Below are positions 56,619 through 64,000 of a stretch of 64,000 bases of DNA, piece after piece; the stretch's first letter is position 1, and every line of letters begins with the position of its first letter. Position numbers and translations under genes: made by a program. The notes under the pieces are model-generated. The model did not search any database. It had not been told where the DNA came from and worked only from the letters and a program-made list of their open reading frames with translations. Origin of the DNA: Planococcus sp. 107-1 (GTDB lineage Bacteria > Bacillota > Bacilli > Bacillales_A > Planococcaceae); assembly GCF_021513255.1 (NCBI RefSeq), contig NZ_CP090977.1:2976001-3040000 (forward strand), read 5' to 3'.

Positions 56619-58892
56619 TTAGGCAAAGCGGCGCATTGTGATTCCGCCTGCAAGTAAAAGCAATGCTGCCATTAAAACCATCAAGCTGTCGACTGGACCG
56701 CCAGTTTTCGGCAAAGTAGAAGCCATTGACGAATCGCTGTTTGACGCCTTGCCGTCAGATGCAAATGCCGATTGGGAATCCATCAAGTCCAGCGGAGAAG
56801 TTCCTGCCGAAGCCGTCAATCCGATTAATGCACTACGGCCGCTAGAATCATTGTTTCCATTTTTTTCTCCATTTGATCCATTCAAGGTACCTGTTCCGGC
56901 ATTTCCATCATTTCCAATCACATCTCCACCTGATAGAGATCCGTCGCCTGCCGGAGTACCTGGCAATGCTGGCGTTCCTTCTCCCGGTGTAGTTCCCGGT
57001 GTTTCCGTGCCTGGCTGTTCACCTGGGTATGTGCCCGGTGTTTCCGTGCCTGGCTGTTCACCTGGGTTTGTGCCTGGTGTTTCTGTGCCTGGCTGTTCAC
57101 CTGGGTTTATGCCTGGCGTTTCTGTGCTTGGCTCTTCACCTGGGTTTGTGCCTGGCGTTTCTGTGCTTGGCTGTTCTCCCGGGTTTGTTCCCGGCGTTTC
57201 TGTACCTGGCTCTTCACCTGGGTTTGTGCCTGGCGTTTCTTCACCCGGAGTTTCTGGTGTTGCAGTTGGCGGTGCCGCTACAAATCCTTCATTGCCCAAC
57301 AAGGTTACATCAAGTCCACCTAGAATTCCATCCAGTAAACTGATGGTCAAAAGGCTTGAATCTGTAGAACGCCCGCTTTCATCTGCATTGTTTTGATTTT
57401 CAAGCAATCCTACATGAAGATTTCCCAAAAGAGGCAAATTGTCTAATCCAAGATGCAAAATCCCTTCAAAACCTGAAGATTCAGTTGCGGCTTCATCAAC
57501 AGATGTTGAGTTTCGTTCCGGCAATACTTGAAGATTTAAATTATCTGCAACCAATAGATCTTCAAGTGAAAGATCCAACACTGAACGTTCTTCAGTAGAG
57601 GCATTTTCTGTGGCAGTGCTTTCATTTTTCAGAAGTCCCAATCCTGTTTGCCCCGTTAAAATCAAATCTTCCAAAAGCAAGTCAACTGCTGCTTGCTCTT
57701 CAGAAATTTCATCTTCGGTTACTGAGCTTTCGTTCTTCAAGACTTCAAGATCCGTTTGCCCTGCAACAATCAAATCTTCCAAAGCCAAATCAACGGCTGC
57801 CTGTTCTTCAGAAATTTTGTCTTCGGTTACTGAGTTTTCGTTCTTCAAGACTTCAAGGTCTGTTTGCCCTGCAACGATCAAATCTTCCAAAGCTAAGTCA
57901 ATTGCTGCCTGTTCTTCAGAAATTTCGTCTTCGGTTACTGAGCTTTCGTTCTTCAAGACTTCAAGATCCGTTTGCCCGACCGCAATTAATTCCTCGATCG
58001 CAACATCAGCCACTGCATCTTTCTGGAAAGATTCTGTTTCAGATGAAGAGTTCTCGCTTTTTAAAACATCGATCGCTATCTCATCAGTAACAACTGTGTC
58101 TTCTGTTGATACATCGATTATGGCTTGCTTGTCGGAACTGTCTGTTTCTGTAGCAGCACTTTCGTTTTTAAGCACTTCCACTTCCAGCTCATCCGCAACT
58201 AATGCATCTTCGATTGAGACATCAACGACGGCTTGGTTTTCAGAGCTGTCTGTTTCGGTTATCGTGCTCTCATCTTTCAACACCTCTACGTTCACTTGGT
58301 CAACAGGCGTTTCTTCCAATTTCACATCTACTACAGCTTCTTTCTCGGAAGTGCCTGATTCTGATGCTGTGCTTTCATTTTTCAGCACTTCGACATCTGC
58401 TTGCTCCGTAATGATCGTCTCTTCAATCGATACATCGATTACAGCTTCTTTCTCGGAAGAATCAGCAGCTGTTGCCGAGCTCTCGCTTTTCAGCACTTCG
58501 GCTTCCACTTGGTCCGCGATGATCGCATCTTCCACGGATAGATTCACTGCGGCCTCTTTCTCAGTCGATTCAGATTCTGTGCTGGTCAATAGTTGAACTT
58601 CTACATCATCCAACACAGAATCTTCCAACGAGACATTTACTGCAGCTTCTTCGCTTATACTTTCTTCACTGTTTGCGGCTTCTTGTGTTTTAGGAATTTC
58701 GATATCCACGCTTCCTGCGACGGGAAGGTCAGAAGTTTCGACACTCAGGACTTCCTCTTCGCTCAATAAATCAATATTCAATTCCAGCTGTCCTGATGCT
58801 TCACCTTCCGCTTGCACAAGCGAAGGTGCAAAATTCAAGGTTGCCCAAATCCCAAAAGCCGCTCCAGTATAAGTTATCCATGTTTTTTTCAT
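56619..58892 (-). CDS. LPXTG-anchored repetitive surface protein
   Basis: 757 residues. Signal peptide 1-28 (ending SLVQA). Residues about 85-470 are acidic repeats of about 36 residues (pattern SEEQAAVDLALEDLIVAGQTDLEVLKNE), the central three nearly identical at DNA level (108-bp period). Residues about 545-640 are Pro/Gly/Thr/Glu repeats of 13 residues (TPGTNPGEQPGTE), a wall-spanning stalk. C-terminus: LPKTG at 727-731, hydrophobic helix, and basic MRRFA tail. No known adhesin domain. It is flanked by a secreted protein gene and a class D sortase, so this is a wall-attached protein of unknown function. Confidence 0.87.
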   Translation of the reverse strand: MKKTWITYTGAAFGIWATLNFAPSLVQAEGEASGQLELNIDLLSEEEVLSVETSDLPVAGSVDIEIPKTQEAANSEESISEEAAVNVSLEDSVLDDVEVQLLTSTESESTEKEAAVNLSVEDAIIADQVEAEVLKSESSATAADSSEKEAVIDVSIEETIITEQADVEVLKNESTASESGTSEKEAVVDVKLEETPVDQVNVEVLKDESTITETDSSENQAVVDVSIEDALVADELEVEVLKNESAATETDSSDKQAIIDVSTEDTVVTDEIAIDVLKSENSSSETESFQKDAVADVAIEELIAVGQTDLEVLKNESSVTEDEISEEQAAIDLALEDLIVAGQTDLEVLKNENSVTEDKISEEQAAVDLALEDLIVAGQTDLEVLKNESSVTEDEISEEQAAVDLLLEDLILTGQTGLGLLKNESTATENASTEERSVLDLSLEDLLVADNLNLQVLPERNSTSVDEAATESSGFEGILHLGLDNLPLLGNLHVGLLENQNNADESGRSTDSSLLTISLLDGILGGLDVTLLGNEGFVAAPPTATPETPGEETPGTNPGEEPGTETPGTNPGEQPSTETPGTNPGEEPSTETPGINPGEQPGTETPGTNPGEQPGTETPGTYPGEQPGTETPGTTPGEGTPALPGTPAGDGSLSGGDVIGNDGNAGTGTLNGSNGEKNGNNDSSGRSALIGLTASAGTSPLDLMDSQSAFASDGKASNSDSSMASTLPKTGGPVDSLMVLMAALLLLAGGITMRRFA
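57001..57240 (-). repeat. 39-bp tandem repeats (Pro-Gly-Thr stalk)
   Basis: Six units of 39 bp start at 57001, 57040, 57079, 57118, 57157 and 57196, with a partial one at 57235. Each encodes 13 residues of the stalk in the LPXTG protein. Confidence 0.9.
57661..57984 (-). repeat. 108-bp tandem repeats in the LPXTG protein gene
   Basis: Three near-identical 108-bp units (anchor TTCTTCAAG at 57733, 57841 and 57949), each coding 36 residues of the acidic repeat. Confidence 0.85.
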
Positions 58893-58919
58893 TAATTCCC
58901 TCTCCTTTTTTATTATGAT

Positions 58920-60227
58920 TTAAATCACATATAAAAAAGGAGTGTGAATGGGTGGTTTCCTTAACGGAGTGTGAATCCATTGAATAATCGCATAGCTGTT
59001 CTTGTGATACCATAGCTTTTCGGTGGATGCTTTAAAAACTTCGGCATCCGATAAGGTGCCTAAACTTAAATCCGCATGATGTGCGGCAAAAGAATTTGAA
59101 GCAAAGACCGACGAAGAAGAACTTGGCGATGCAGGTACAGTAGCTATCGAACGCCCCTGGTCTTGGTCTTCCGGATAAGCCGGCTGCTTTGTCTTGTTAG
59201 AGGTGGCAGCTGCTTTATTTTCTTCACTTGCCGCCAGTTCTTTTTCCCCTTCTGCCAATTCACCTACATAAACTAAAGCTTCTGGAGTCGCGTCAATATC
59301 AGCTCCGCGTGCCGCTGAAGGAGTAAGGCCGCTTTCAATTTCTAAAATAGGCGTTTCTCCTTGCACCACTGCTGATGCTTCTTCAACAATTGGCTTTATC
59401 GCCTCGACAGGAACTTTAGTTGGTTCATTAACTGCCGGAGTTGGAATTTCTGCAGTTTCTTCTGCAACTGGCTTTTCAATTACCGCAGGCGTGTCGACGA
59501 CAGGAATTGACGGTTCCGGAGACAGAGCTGGTGCAGCTTGCTCACCCTTTTCCGGGGTTGGCAAAGCTGGCGTTTTTTCTTCCTGATACGGCAAATCAGC
59601 TGTTTTATCAATGACTTCCGTCGTACTGCCGACTGTTTTTTCTGCTGTATCCGCCACCGCTTCCACTGTCCCATTGACTGCGTCATTCGTCTTTTCGACT
59701 GTTTTCTGAACACCCGACGTCACTTTCGTTACGGTTTTATTCACTTCTTTTACGACAGGCGTCACTACTGGAACTTCAGGCAAATTATTGACCGTCTGAT
59801 CAACTGCTTTAAATACTTCGGAAGTCGTTTTTTCAGTCGTGTTTGTCACTTCTTTCACAGTAGTCTTCGCTGCCGGCGTTGTATTGCCGACCACTTTTTC
59901 TACAAGTTTCCCTGTGTCTTTTAAAGTGGAAGAAATGATTTTATTGCCCACTGGATCAGCGGTTTTCTTCAAAGTATTGCCCGTAAATTCGAGCGTGTCT
60001 TTAACCGTTTTGTCGACGCTTCCAACGGTTTCTTTTAAGATTGAACCCGTCGACTCAGCTGCTTGCCCTGTGACATTTCCAACCGTTTTTCCAACCGTAT
60101 TCAATGTGCCGCTAATTAATCCTGCAGGCTTTTCTTCAGGTTTCTCCAGTTCATCCGCATGTGCGGCGAACGGCGATAAGGCTACTAAACAGGCACCCAT
60201 GATAAAAGTACAGATTCCCTTTTTCAA
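58920..60227 (-). CDS. Secreted repetitive protein, unknown function
   Basis: 435 residues from TTG 60227 after AAGGAGG. Signal peptide 1-24 (cleaved near AAHADE). Residues about 30-225 are amphipathic Thr/Val/Lys-rich repeats (TVGKTVGNVTGQ, KETVGSVDKTVKDT, KTVTKVTSGVQKTVEKT); about 225-320 are Pro/Glu-rich. The C-terminus (about 405-435) has IIQWIHTPLRKPPIHTPFLYVI, an aromatic/basic end. No LPXTG. It lies 27 bases upstream of the LPXTG gene, in the same operon with the sortase. Confidence 0.75.
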   Translation of the reverse strand: MKKGICTFIMGACLVALSPFAAHADELEKPEEKPAGLISGTLNTVGKTVGNVTGQAAESTGSILKETVGSVDKTVKDTLEFTGNTLKKTADPVGNKIISSTLKDTGKLVEKVVGNTTPAAKTTVKEVTNTTEKTTSEVFKAVDQTVNNLPEVPVVTPVVKEVNKTVTKVTSGVQKTVEKTNDAVNGTVEAVADTAEKTVGSTTEVIDKTADLPYQEEKTPALPTPEKGEQAAPALSPEPSIPVVDTPAVIEKPVAEETAEIPTPAVNEPTKVPVEAIKPIVEEASAVVQGETPILEIESGLTPSAARGADIDATPEALVYVGELAEGEKELAASEENKAAATSNKTKQPAYPEDQDQGRSIATVPASPSSSSSVFASNSFAAHHADLSLGTLSDAEVFKASTEKLWYHKNSYAIIQWIHTPLRKPPIHTPFLYVI

Positions 60228-60314
60228 ATTTTCACCTCCTTAGCGCGAATTATCAAATAATTCATATGATGATTATCTGATTCCCTAGAAGAGTTTATTT
60301 AAAACTTATTTGGA

Positions 60315-61082
60315 TTATTTTTCTATTAGATTTTTGAGAGTTAATTCCACAGGACAATGATCTGATCCCCAGACGTCCTTATGTATTTTGGCCCCTTTAA
60401 ATTTCAACGCCAACCGGGCAGAAGCAATAAAATAATCAATGCGCCAGCCTACATTCTTTTCCCGGCAATTCGAGCGGTACGACCACCAGGAATAGCTCCC
60501 GCTCTGCTCCGGATAAAAATAGCGGAATGTATCAATAAAGCCGCTTCCAAGAAACTCCGTCATCTTGCCGCATTCTTCCGGCGTAAAGCCTGAATTTTTC
60601 CGGTTGGCTTTTGGATTCTTCAAATCGATTTCTTCATGCGCCACATTTAAATCACCGCAAAGAATAACCGGCTTCTGCTGATCCAGTTTTTTTATATAGG
60701 AAAGAAGCGCATCTTCCCAGCGCAAACGATAGTCTAATCGAAGCAGGCCGTGCTGGGAGTTTGGCGTGTAAATGGTCACAATATAATAGTCTTCATATTC
60801 TAAGGTGATGGCGCGCCCTTCTGTGTCATGCTCCGCTATTCCCAACCCATAGTTTACAGAGAGCGGCTGTTGTTTGGTGAAAATAGCCGTACCCGAATAG
60901 CCTTTTTTCTCTGCATAATTCCAATAGGTGTAATAACCGGGAAGATCCATTTCAATCTGCCCTTCCTGCAATTTAATTTCTTGCAGGCAAAATACATCTG
61001 CATCGACTTCCTTAAAAAAATCCATAAATCCTTTTTTCATAACGGCCCGCAAGCCATTGACATTCCACGAAATAAACTTCAA
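60315..61082 (-). CDS. exoA: Exodeoxyribonuclease III (AP endonuclease)
   Basis: 255 residues from TTG 61082, after GGAAGGTG. EEP-family motifs: ISWNVNGLRA (about 4-13), LQEIKLQ with metal-binding Glu (about 34-40), YTPNSQHG, CGDLNVAHEEID (about 148-159) and GSDHCPVEL with catalytic Asp-His (about 241-249). It repairs abasic sites and trims 3' ends. Monocistronic; the upstream 200 bases to the MFS gene show only AT-rich sequence. Confidence 0.94.
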   Translation of the reverse strand: MKFISWNVNGLRAVMKKGFMDFFKEVDADVFCLQEIKLQEGQIEMDLPGYYTYWNYAEKKGYSGTAIFTKQQPLSVNYGLGIAEHDTEGRAITLEYEDYYIVTIYTPNSQHGLLRLDYRLRWEDALLSYIKKLDQQKPVILCGDLNVAHEEIDLKNPKANRKNSGFTPEECGKMTEFLGSGFIDTFRYFYPEQSGSYSWWSYRSNCREKNVGWRIDYFIASARLALKFKGAKIHKDVWGSDHCPVELTLKNLIEK

Positions 61083-61288
61083 AACTGCACCTTCCTTTTC
61101 TCTTCTATCCTTTAGTGTACTGAAAAGGCAGCACCTTCTCAAACAAGCGATTTTTTGTCAGTTCAAATAATATTATGTAAAATTTCAGTGAATATCGCTA
61201 AACTTGCAGTTTTCTTACGGACGTTCTTGTACAATGAATTTATCTACAGCTAGAGATTACGGGGGATAAAGACAAAGGGGATAGAGAG

Positions 61289-62566
61289 ATGAAAAAGTTT
61301 ACAAAGGAAGAAAAGAGTTGGGCGTTCTATGACTGGGGGAATTCAGCTTATTCCATTATCATCACTACTGCTGTTTTTCCGCTGTTCTATAAGTCCGCTG
61401 CCACTGACGCTGGGGTCAGTTTATCGGATTCAACCGCTTATTTAGGCTATACTATCGCTATTTTCACGTTTATCTTAGCCATGATCGGGCCAATCATGGG
61501 CACCATCGCTGATTACGAAGGCATGAAAAAGAAATTCTTCACCGGATTTTTCCTGCTTGGCACCGTTTCAACCGCCATGCTCGCATTTATTCCAAGCGAT
61601 AATTGGCTTATGCTGCTCATTTGCTATACTTTCGCAGCTTTAGGCGCGACTGGGGCCAACTTGTTCTATGATGCTTTCATCGTTGACGTTACGACAGAAA
61701 AACGGATGAACAATGTATCGGCCTTCGGATACGGGCTAGGCTATATCGGTTCGACGATTCCGTTTATCTTGTCCATTGCCGTCATTTTGCTTGCAACGAA
61801 TAATGTCATTCCGGTTTCCGTCATCAACGCCAGCCGCATCGCCTTTTTGATCACTGCTGTTTGGTGGATTGTTTTTTCCATCCCGCTGCTCCGAAACGTC
61901 CATCAACGCTATTACATTGAACGCGAACCGAGTCCAGTTGCCCAAAGCTTTAAGCGCCTTGGGAAAACTCTTCGGGAAATACGCCAATACCGCGCGCTGT
62001 TCTTGTTTCTGATTGCGTATTTCTTTTATATCGACGGCGTTGGCACGATCATTTCCATGTCGACGGCATACGGCACCGATCTCGGCTTAAGTTCGACCAG
62101 TTTGCTGATTGTGCTCTTCGTCACTCAAGTAGTTGCTGCACCTTTCGCTATTTTATACGGTCGCCTGTCTGAACGTTTCACTGGAAAGAAAATGCTCTAT
62201 GTCGGCATCTGCGTTTACATCGTCGTCTGCATTTACGCCTTTTTCCTGGAAACGATCACCGATTTCTGGATTCTCGCTATGCTCGTTGCAACGAGCCAAG
62301 GCGGAATCCAGGCGCTAAGCCGCTCGTATTTCGGAAAACTTGTACCAAAAGAGAACTCCAACGAATTTTTCGGCTTCTACAATATCTTCGGGAAATTCGC
62401 GGCGATTCTCGGGCCATTGCTTGTTGCTGTCACTTCCCAAGTAACCGGGAATTCAAGCATGGGCGTTTTCAGTTTAGTGGTTCTGTTCATTATCGGATTG
62501 GTTATCCTATCGCGTGTTCCAGAACCGACACCGCATGCGCCGGTCGATGAAGTCGCTCCGGAATAA
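61289..62566 (+). CDS. MFS transporter, UMF1/Atg22-like
   Basis: 425 residues with about 12 membrane helices. N-terminal [29 protein letters not shown] (about 7-35) is the UMF1/Atg22-type signature; the central loop (about 210-220) and PEPTPHAP tail are hydrophilic. Bacterial members are annotated only as MFS transporters; the vacuolar homologue exports amino acids. Start ATG 61289 after AAAGGGG. Single gene with terminator. Confidence 0.86.
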   Translation: MKKFTKEEKSWAFYDWGNSAYSIIITTAVFPLFYKSAATDAGVSLSDSTAYLGYTIAIFTFILAMIGPIMGTIADYEGMKKKFFTGFFLLGTVSTAMLAFIPSDNWLMLLICYTFAALGATGANLFYDAFIVDVTTEKRMNNVSAFGYGLGYIGSTIPFILSIAVILLATNNVIPVSVINASRIAFLITAVWWIVFSIPLLRNVHQRYYIEREPSPVAQSFKRLGKTLREIRQYRALFLFLIAYFFYIDGVGTIISMSTAYGTDLGLSSTSLLIVLFVTQVVAAPFAILYGRLSERFTGKKMLYVGICVYIVVCIYAFFLETITDFWILAMLVATSQGGIQALSRSYFGKLVPKENSNEFFGFYNIFGKFAAILGPLLVAVTSQVTGNSSMGVFSLVVLFIIGLVILSRVPEPTPHAPVDEVAPE

Positions 62567-62576
62567 AGTATTTTAA

Positions 62577-62605
62577 CTGTCCATGCTCCGGCATGGGCAG
62601 TTTTT
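62577..62605 (+). terminator. Terminator of the MFS gene
   Basis: CTGTCCATGC-TCCG-GCATGGGCAG followed by T-rich sequence. Confidence 0.8.
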
Positions 62606-62691
62606 ATTTTTCAAATTCGAGATTTGCTGCGTTATGGCGATTCAAATATTTATTATGGAAGGAAGTATGTTTTTGAATTTGTAGACGTGCT

Positions 62692-63687
62692 ATGGTTTTA
62701 GTTAAAAAAGCGGGGATGCCTGTGCTATGGAAAACGAGGAATGAGACTGCTGATAAAGAACGTGCAGAAGTACTGTTGAGGCGATTGCCGAAAACCCATC
62801 CATCGTATATGTTGGCGAAAAACGACTTATGGAATGCCGAATCCGGAATCAGCGGGGAAAGGCGATTTGATGCGTATTTTTCGATGAGCAAAATCGATTT
62901 TCCGCATCTTGTTTTACATGATGTTCCGCTGAAATCGGCCCTCCCTTTCCAGTTGGATTCGTTGTTGATCACACCTTGGTGTGTCTATGTGTTCGAAGTA
63001 AAGAATATGTCCGGCCGCCTGTTCTTTAAACAATCGCCTCCACAGCTCATCCAAACGAAAGAAGACGGCTCCGTCACCGGGCGCAAAAGCCCCATTGAAC
63101 AAATGGCGACAAACGAATGGCTGCTCGAAGAATGGCTTTCTTCTCGGGCGTATTTTTTACCGATCCGTTCCGTGCTCGTATTTTCATACACGAAACAGAT
63201 GCCCGAAAACTTTCCGAGAGAGCAAATCGCGTTGTTTTCAAATCAGCTGCCGATGTTTTTACGAAAACTGCAGCCTGAAAAAGAAATCATGAGTTTGAGC
63301 GAAATTGAGAAGCTCGCAACTGAACTGGCAGCGGCACACTCCCCTTATGCACACGAGCCGATCTGCGCGAATTCCGCTTTTCCTGTCGAAGCGATGCAGC
63401 GTGGCGTCTGGTGTGAGCCTTGCAACCGCATTGGCATGAAACGCAAGTACGGGACATGGGTTTGTCCGAGTTGCGGCGTTTCAAACAAAGATGCCCATAT
63501 TCGCACACTCAAGGACTGGATAATGCTGACCGGCGAACCGCTGACGAATAAAAGATGCCGGGAGATTTTGCAAATAGAGGATCATCGCTTAGCTAGCCGA
63601 CTGTTAATAAGCATGAAAATGAAGAAAACCGGTTCTTATAAAGATGCGAAATACATTTTTGAAGCTAGTTGGGAGTATTTTTTATGA
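62692..63687 (+). CDS. NERD-domain protein with C-terminal zinc ribbon
   Basis: 331 residues. NERD (nuclease-related) domain about 50-180: GISGERRFDAYFS, a potential active-site LDSLLITPWCVYVFEVKNMSGRLFFK (PD-(D/E)xK-like D and ExK: DSLL..FEVKN), and WLLEEWLSS. C-terminal CEPCNRIGMKRKYGTWVCPSCG (about 239-260) is a four-Cys zinc ribbon. Predicted nuclease or DNA-binding role. The ribosome site is poor for ATG 62692; ATG 62716 is an alternative start. Its last seven codons form unit 1 of the 21-bp tandem repeat. Confidence 0.82.
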   Translation: MVLVKKAGMPVLWKTRNETADKERAEVLLRRLPKTHPSYMLAKNDLWNAESGISGERRFDAYFSMSKIDFPHLVLHDVPLKSALPFQLDSLLITPWCVYVFEVKNMSGRLFFKQSPPQLIQTKEDGSVTGRKSPIEQMATNEWLLEEWLSSRAYFLPIRSVLVFSYTKQMPENFPREQIALFSNQLPMFLRKLQPEKEIMSLSEIEKLATELAAAHSPYAHEPICANSAFPVEAMQRGVWCEPCNRIGMKRKYGTWVCPSCGVSNKDAHIRTLKDWIMLTGEPLTNKRCREILQIEDHRLASRLLISMKMKKTGSYKDAKYIFEASWEYFL

Positions 63688-63771
63688 AGTCGGGAGTATT
63701 CGGGTGAAAGTTGGGGATATTTCATAGAAAGTTAAGAGTATTTCTCCTTAAGTTGAGAGTAATTGCATTCT
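63667..63771 (+). repeat. Five-unit 21-bp tandem repeat
   Basis: Units start at 63667, 63688, 63709, 63730 and 63751, each beginning AGTT/AGTC and resembling AGTTGGGAGTATTTNNNNGAA. In frame they spell SWEYFL-stop, SREYSGE, SWGYFIE, then S-stop-EYFSL and so on. The first overlaps the NERD gene's 3' end; the rest is non-coding. Confidence 0.8.
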
Positions 63772-63780
63772 CAACTCAAT

Positions 63781-63823
63781 AAAAGAGCGGAGGACCAATC
63801 AATATTGGCCCTCCGCTCTTTTT
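63781..63823. terminator. Bidirectional terminator
   Basis: AAAAGAGCGGAGGACCAAT and near-complement around a CAAT loop, flanked by A and T runs. Confidence 0.88.
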
Positions 63824-63827
63824 CTTA

Positions 63828-64000
63828 TTATTTATTATCTTTATTCTTCGGTGTAATGGTTGCGCCGCCTGAATCATTTTGCGTGATATCGGCATCGCCC
63901 AATTCCACTACCTGCGTTTTGCCTTTATCTTGGTTAGCTTCTTTTTCGGCTTTCTTCACTTCTTTTTCAACTTGCTTCTCTGCTTTTTCGTGTTCTTTTT
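63828..64000 (-). CDS. C-terminal end of an unknown Lys/Glu-rich protein (5' end outside window)
   Basis: The minus-strand frame is open from the right edge to a TAA at 63828, giving at least 57 residues. The visible part is a Lys/Glu-rich, coiled-coil-like stretch (EKQVEKEVKKAEKEANQDKG) followed by VVELGDADITQNDSGGATITPK. The start and function lie outside the window. No family recognised. Confidence 0.5.
   Translation of the reverse strand, partial: KEHEKAEKQVEKEVKKAEKEANQDKGKTQVVELGDADITQNDSGGATITPKNKDNK

Noticed and set aside
56638..58596. Long plus-strand open frames (252 and 328 codons) opposite the LPXTG gene
   Set aside because: They are antisense to tandem repeats whose composition keeps stops out of that frame; no ribosome site, and low-complexity products.
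1..64000. tRNA, rRNA, CRISPR arrays, riboswitches, IS elements, prophage
   Set aside because: Nothing with the needed cloverleaf, repeat-spacer or transposase features was seen by eye; a covariance-model search could still find short RNAs.

Overview
The window reads as chromosomal DNA of a low-to-moderate GC Bacillota, most likely Planococcaceae (Planococcus/Planomicrobium-like). The reasons are strong AGGAGG-type ribosome sites, WalR- and CcpA-type operator sequences, intrinsic terminators between almost all convergent genes, a C30 carotenoid cluster with three CrtN-type flavoproteins, a seven-gene Mrp antiporter operon and B. subtilis-like housekeeping genes. I see no tRNA, rRNA, CRISPR array, IS element or prophage.

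Layout. 1-8 kb: SEC-C-type protein (cut by the left edge), small membrane protein, a DnaA-box-like cluster, acyl-CoA thioesterase, AAC(3)-family acetyltransferase convergent with a Fic/VbhA-type toxin-antitoxin pair, an aldehyde dehydrogenase/DUF779 operon under a near-perfect cre site, an RluF-type pseudouridine synthase (frameshifted), a DUF6904-like protein and a cupin. 8-12 kb: lipoprotein (frameshifted), polar amino-acid ABC transporter operon led by an RpiR-type regulator. 12-20 kb: carotenoid locus in two converging operons: CruF-like, acyltransferase, glycosyltransferase and CrtP on +; CrtN, CrtN paralogue and CrtM on -. 20-28 kb: LysM/3D cell-wall protein with WalR box, DbpA helicase, ATP-grasp plus alpha-E/transglutaminase fusion, YtxH-like protein, HD-GYP protein, secreted protein. 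28-38 kb: gltB-gltD, recQ, DUF4334 protein with an SDR. 38-42 kb: RDD protein, XRE regulator, peptide transporter, pentapeptide protein, lone KdpD-type Usp protein. 42-51 kb: mrpABCDEFG, then two DUF1538 membrane proteins with a tandem PII-like protein. 51-55 kb: ECF-like sigma factor operon, catalase. 55-64 kb: teichoic-acid-type glycerophosphotransferase, a surface module (secreted protein, LPXTG repeat protein, class D sortase), exoA, MFS transporter, NERD protein followed by a 21-bp tandem repeat, and a partial gene at the right edge.

Two points stand out. First, six otherwise intact genes (rluF-like, lipoprotein, crtP, SDR, mrpA, first DUF1538) are each interrupted by one apparently missing base. 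Every one is repaired by adding a single nucleotide, which points to systematic deletion errors in the assembly rather than gene decay. Second, the best candidate for an under-described system is the DUF1538 pair with a tandem PII-like protein at 48750-50869: a split membrane protein carrying the same Asp/Ser-Gly-Gly-rich motif in both halves, translationally coupled to a double-domain PII protein that is likely its regulator. The surface-protein/sortase module, the sigma-factor operon of unknown output, and the ATP-grasp/alpha-E/transglutaminase locus are secondary candidates.
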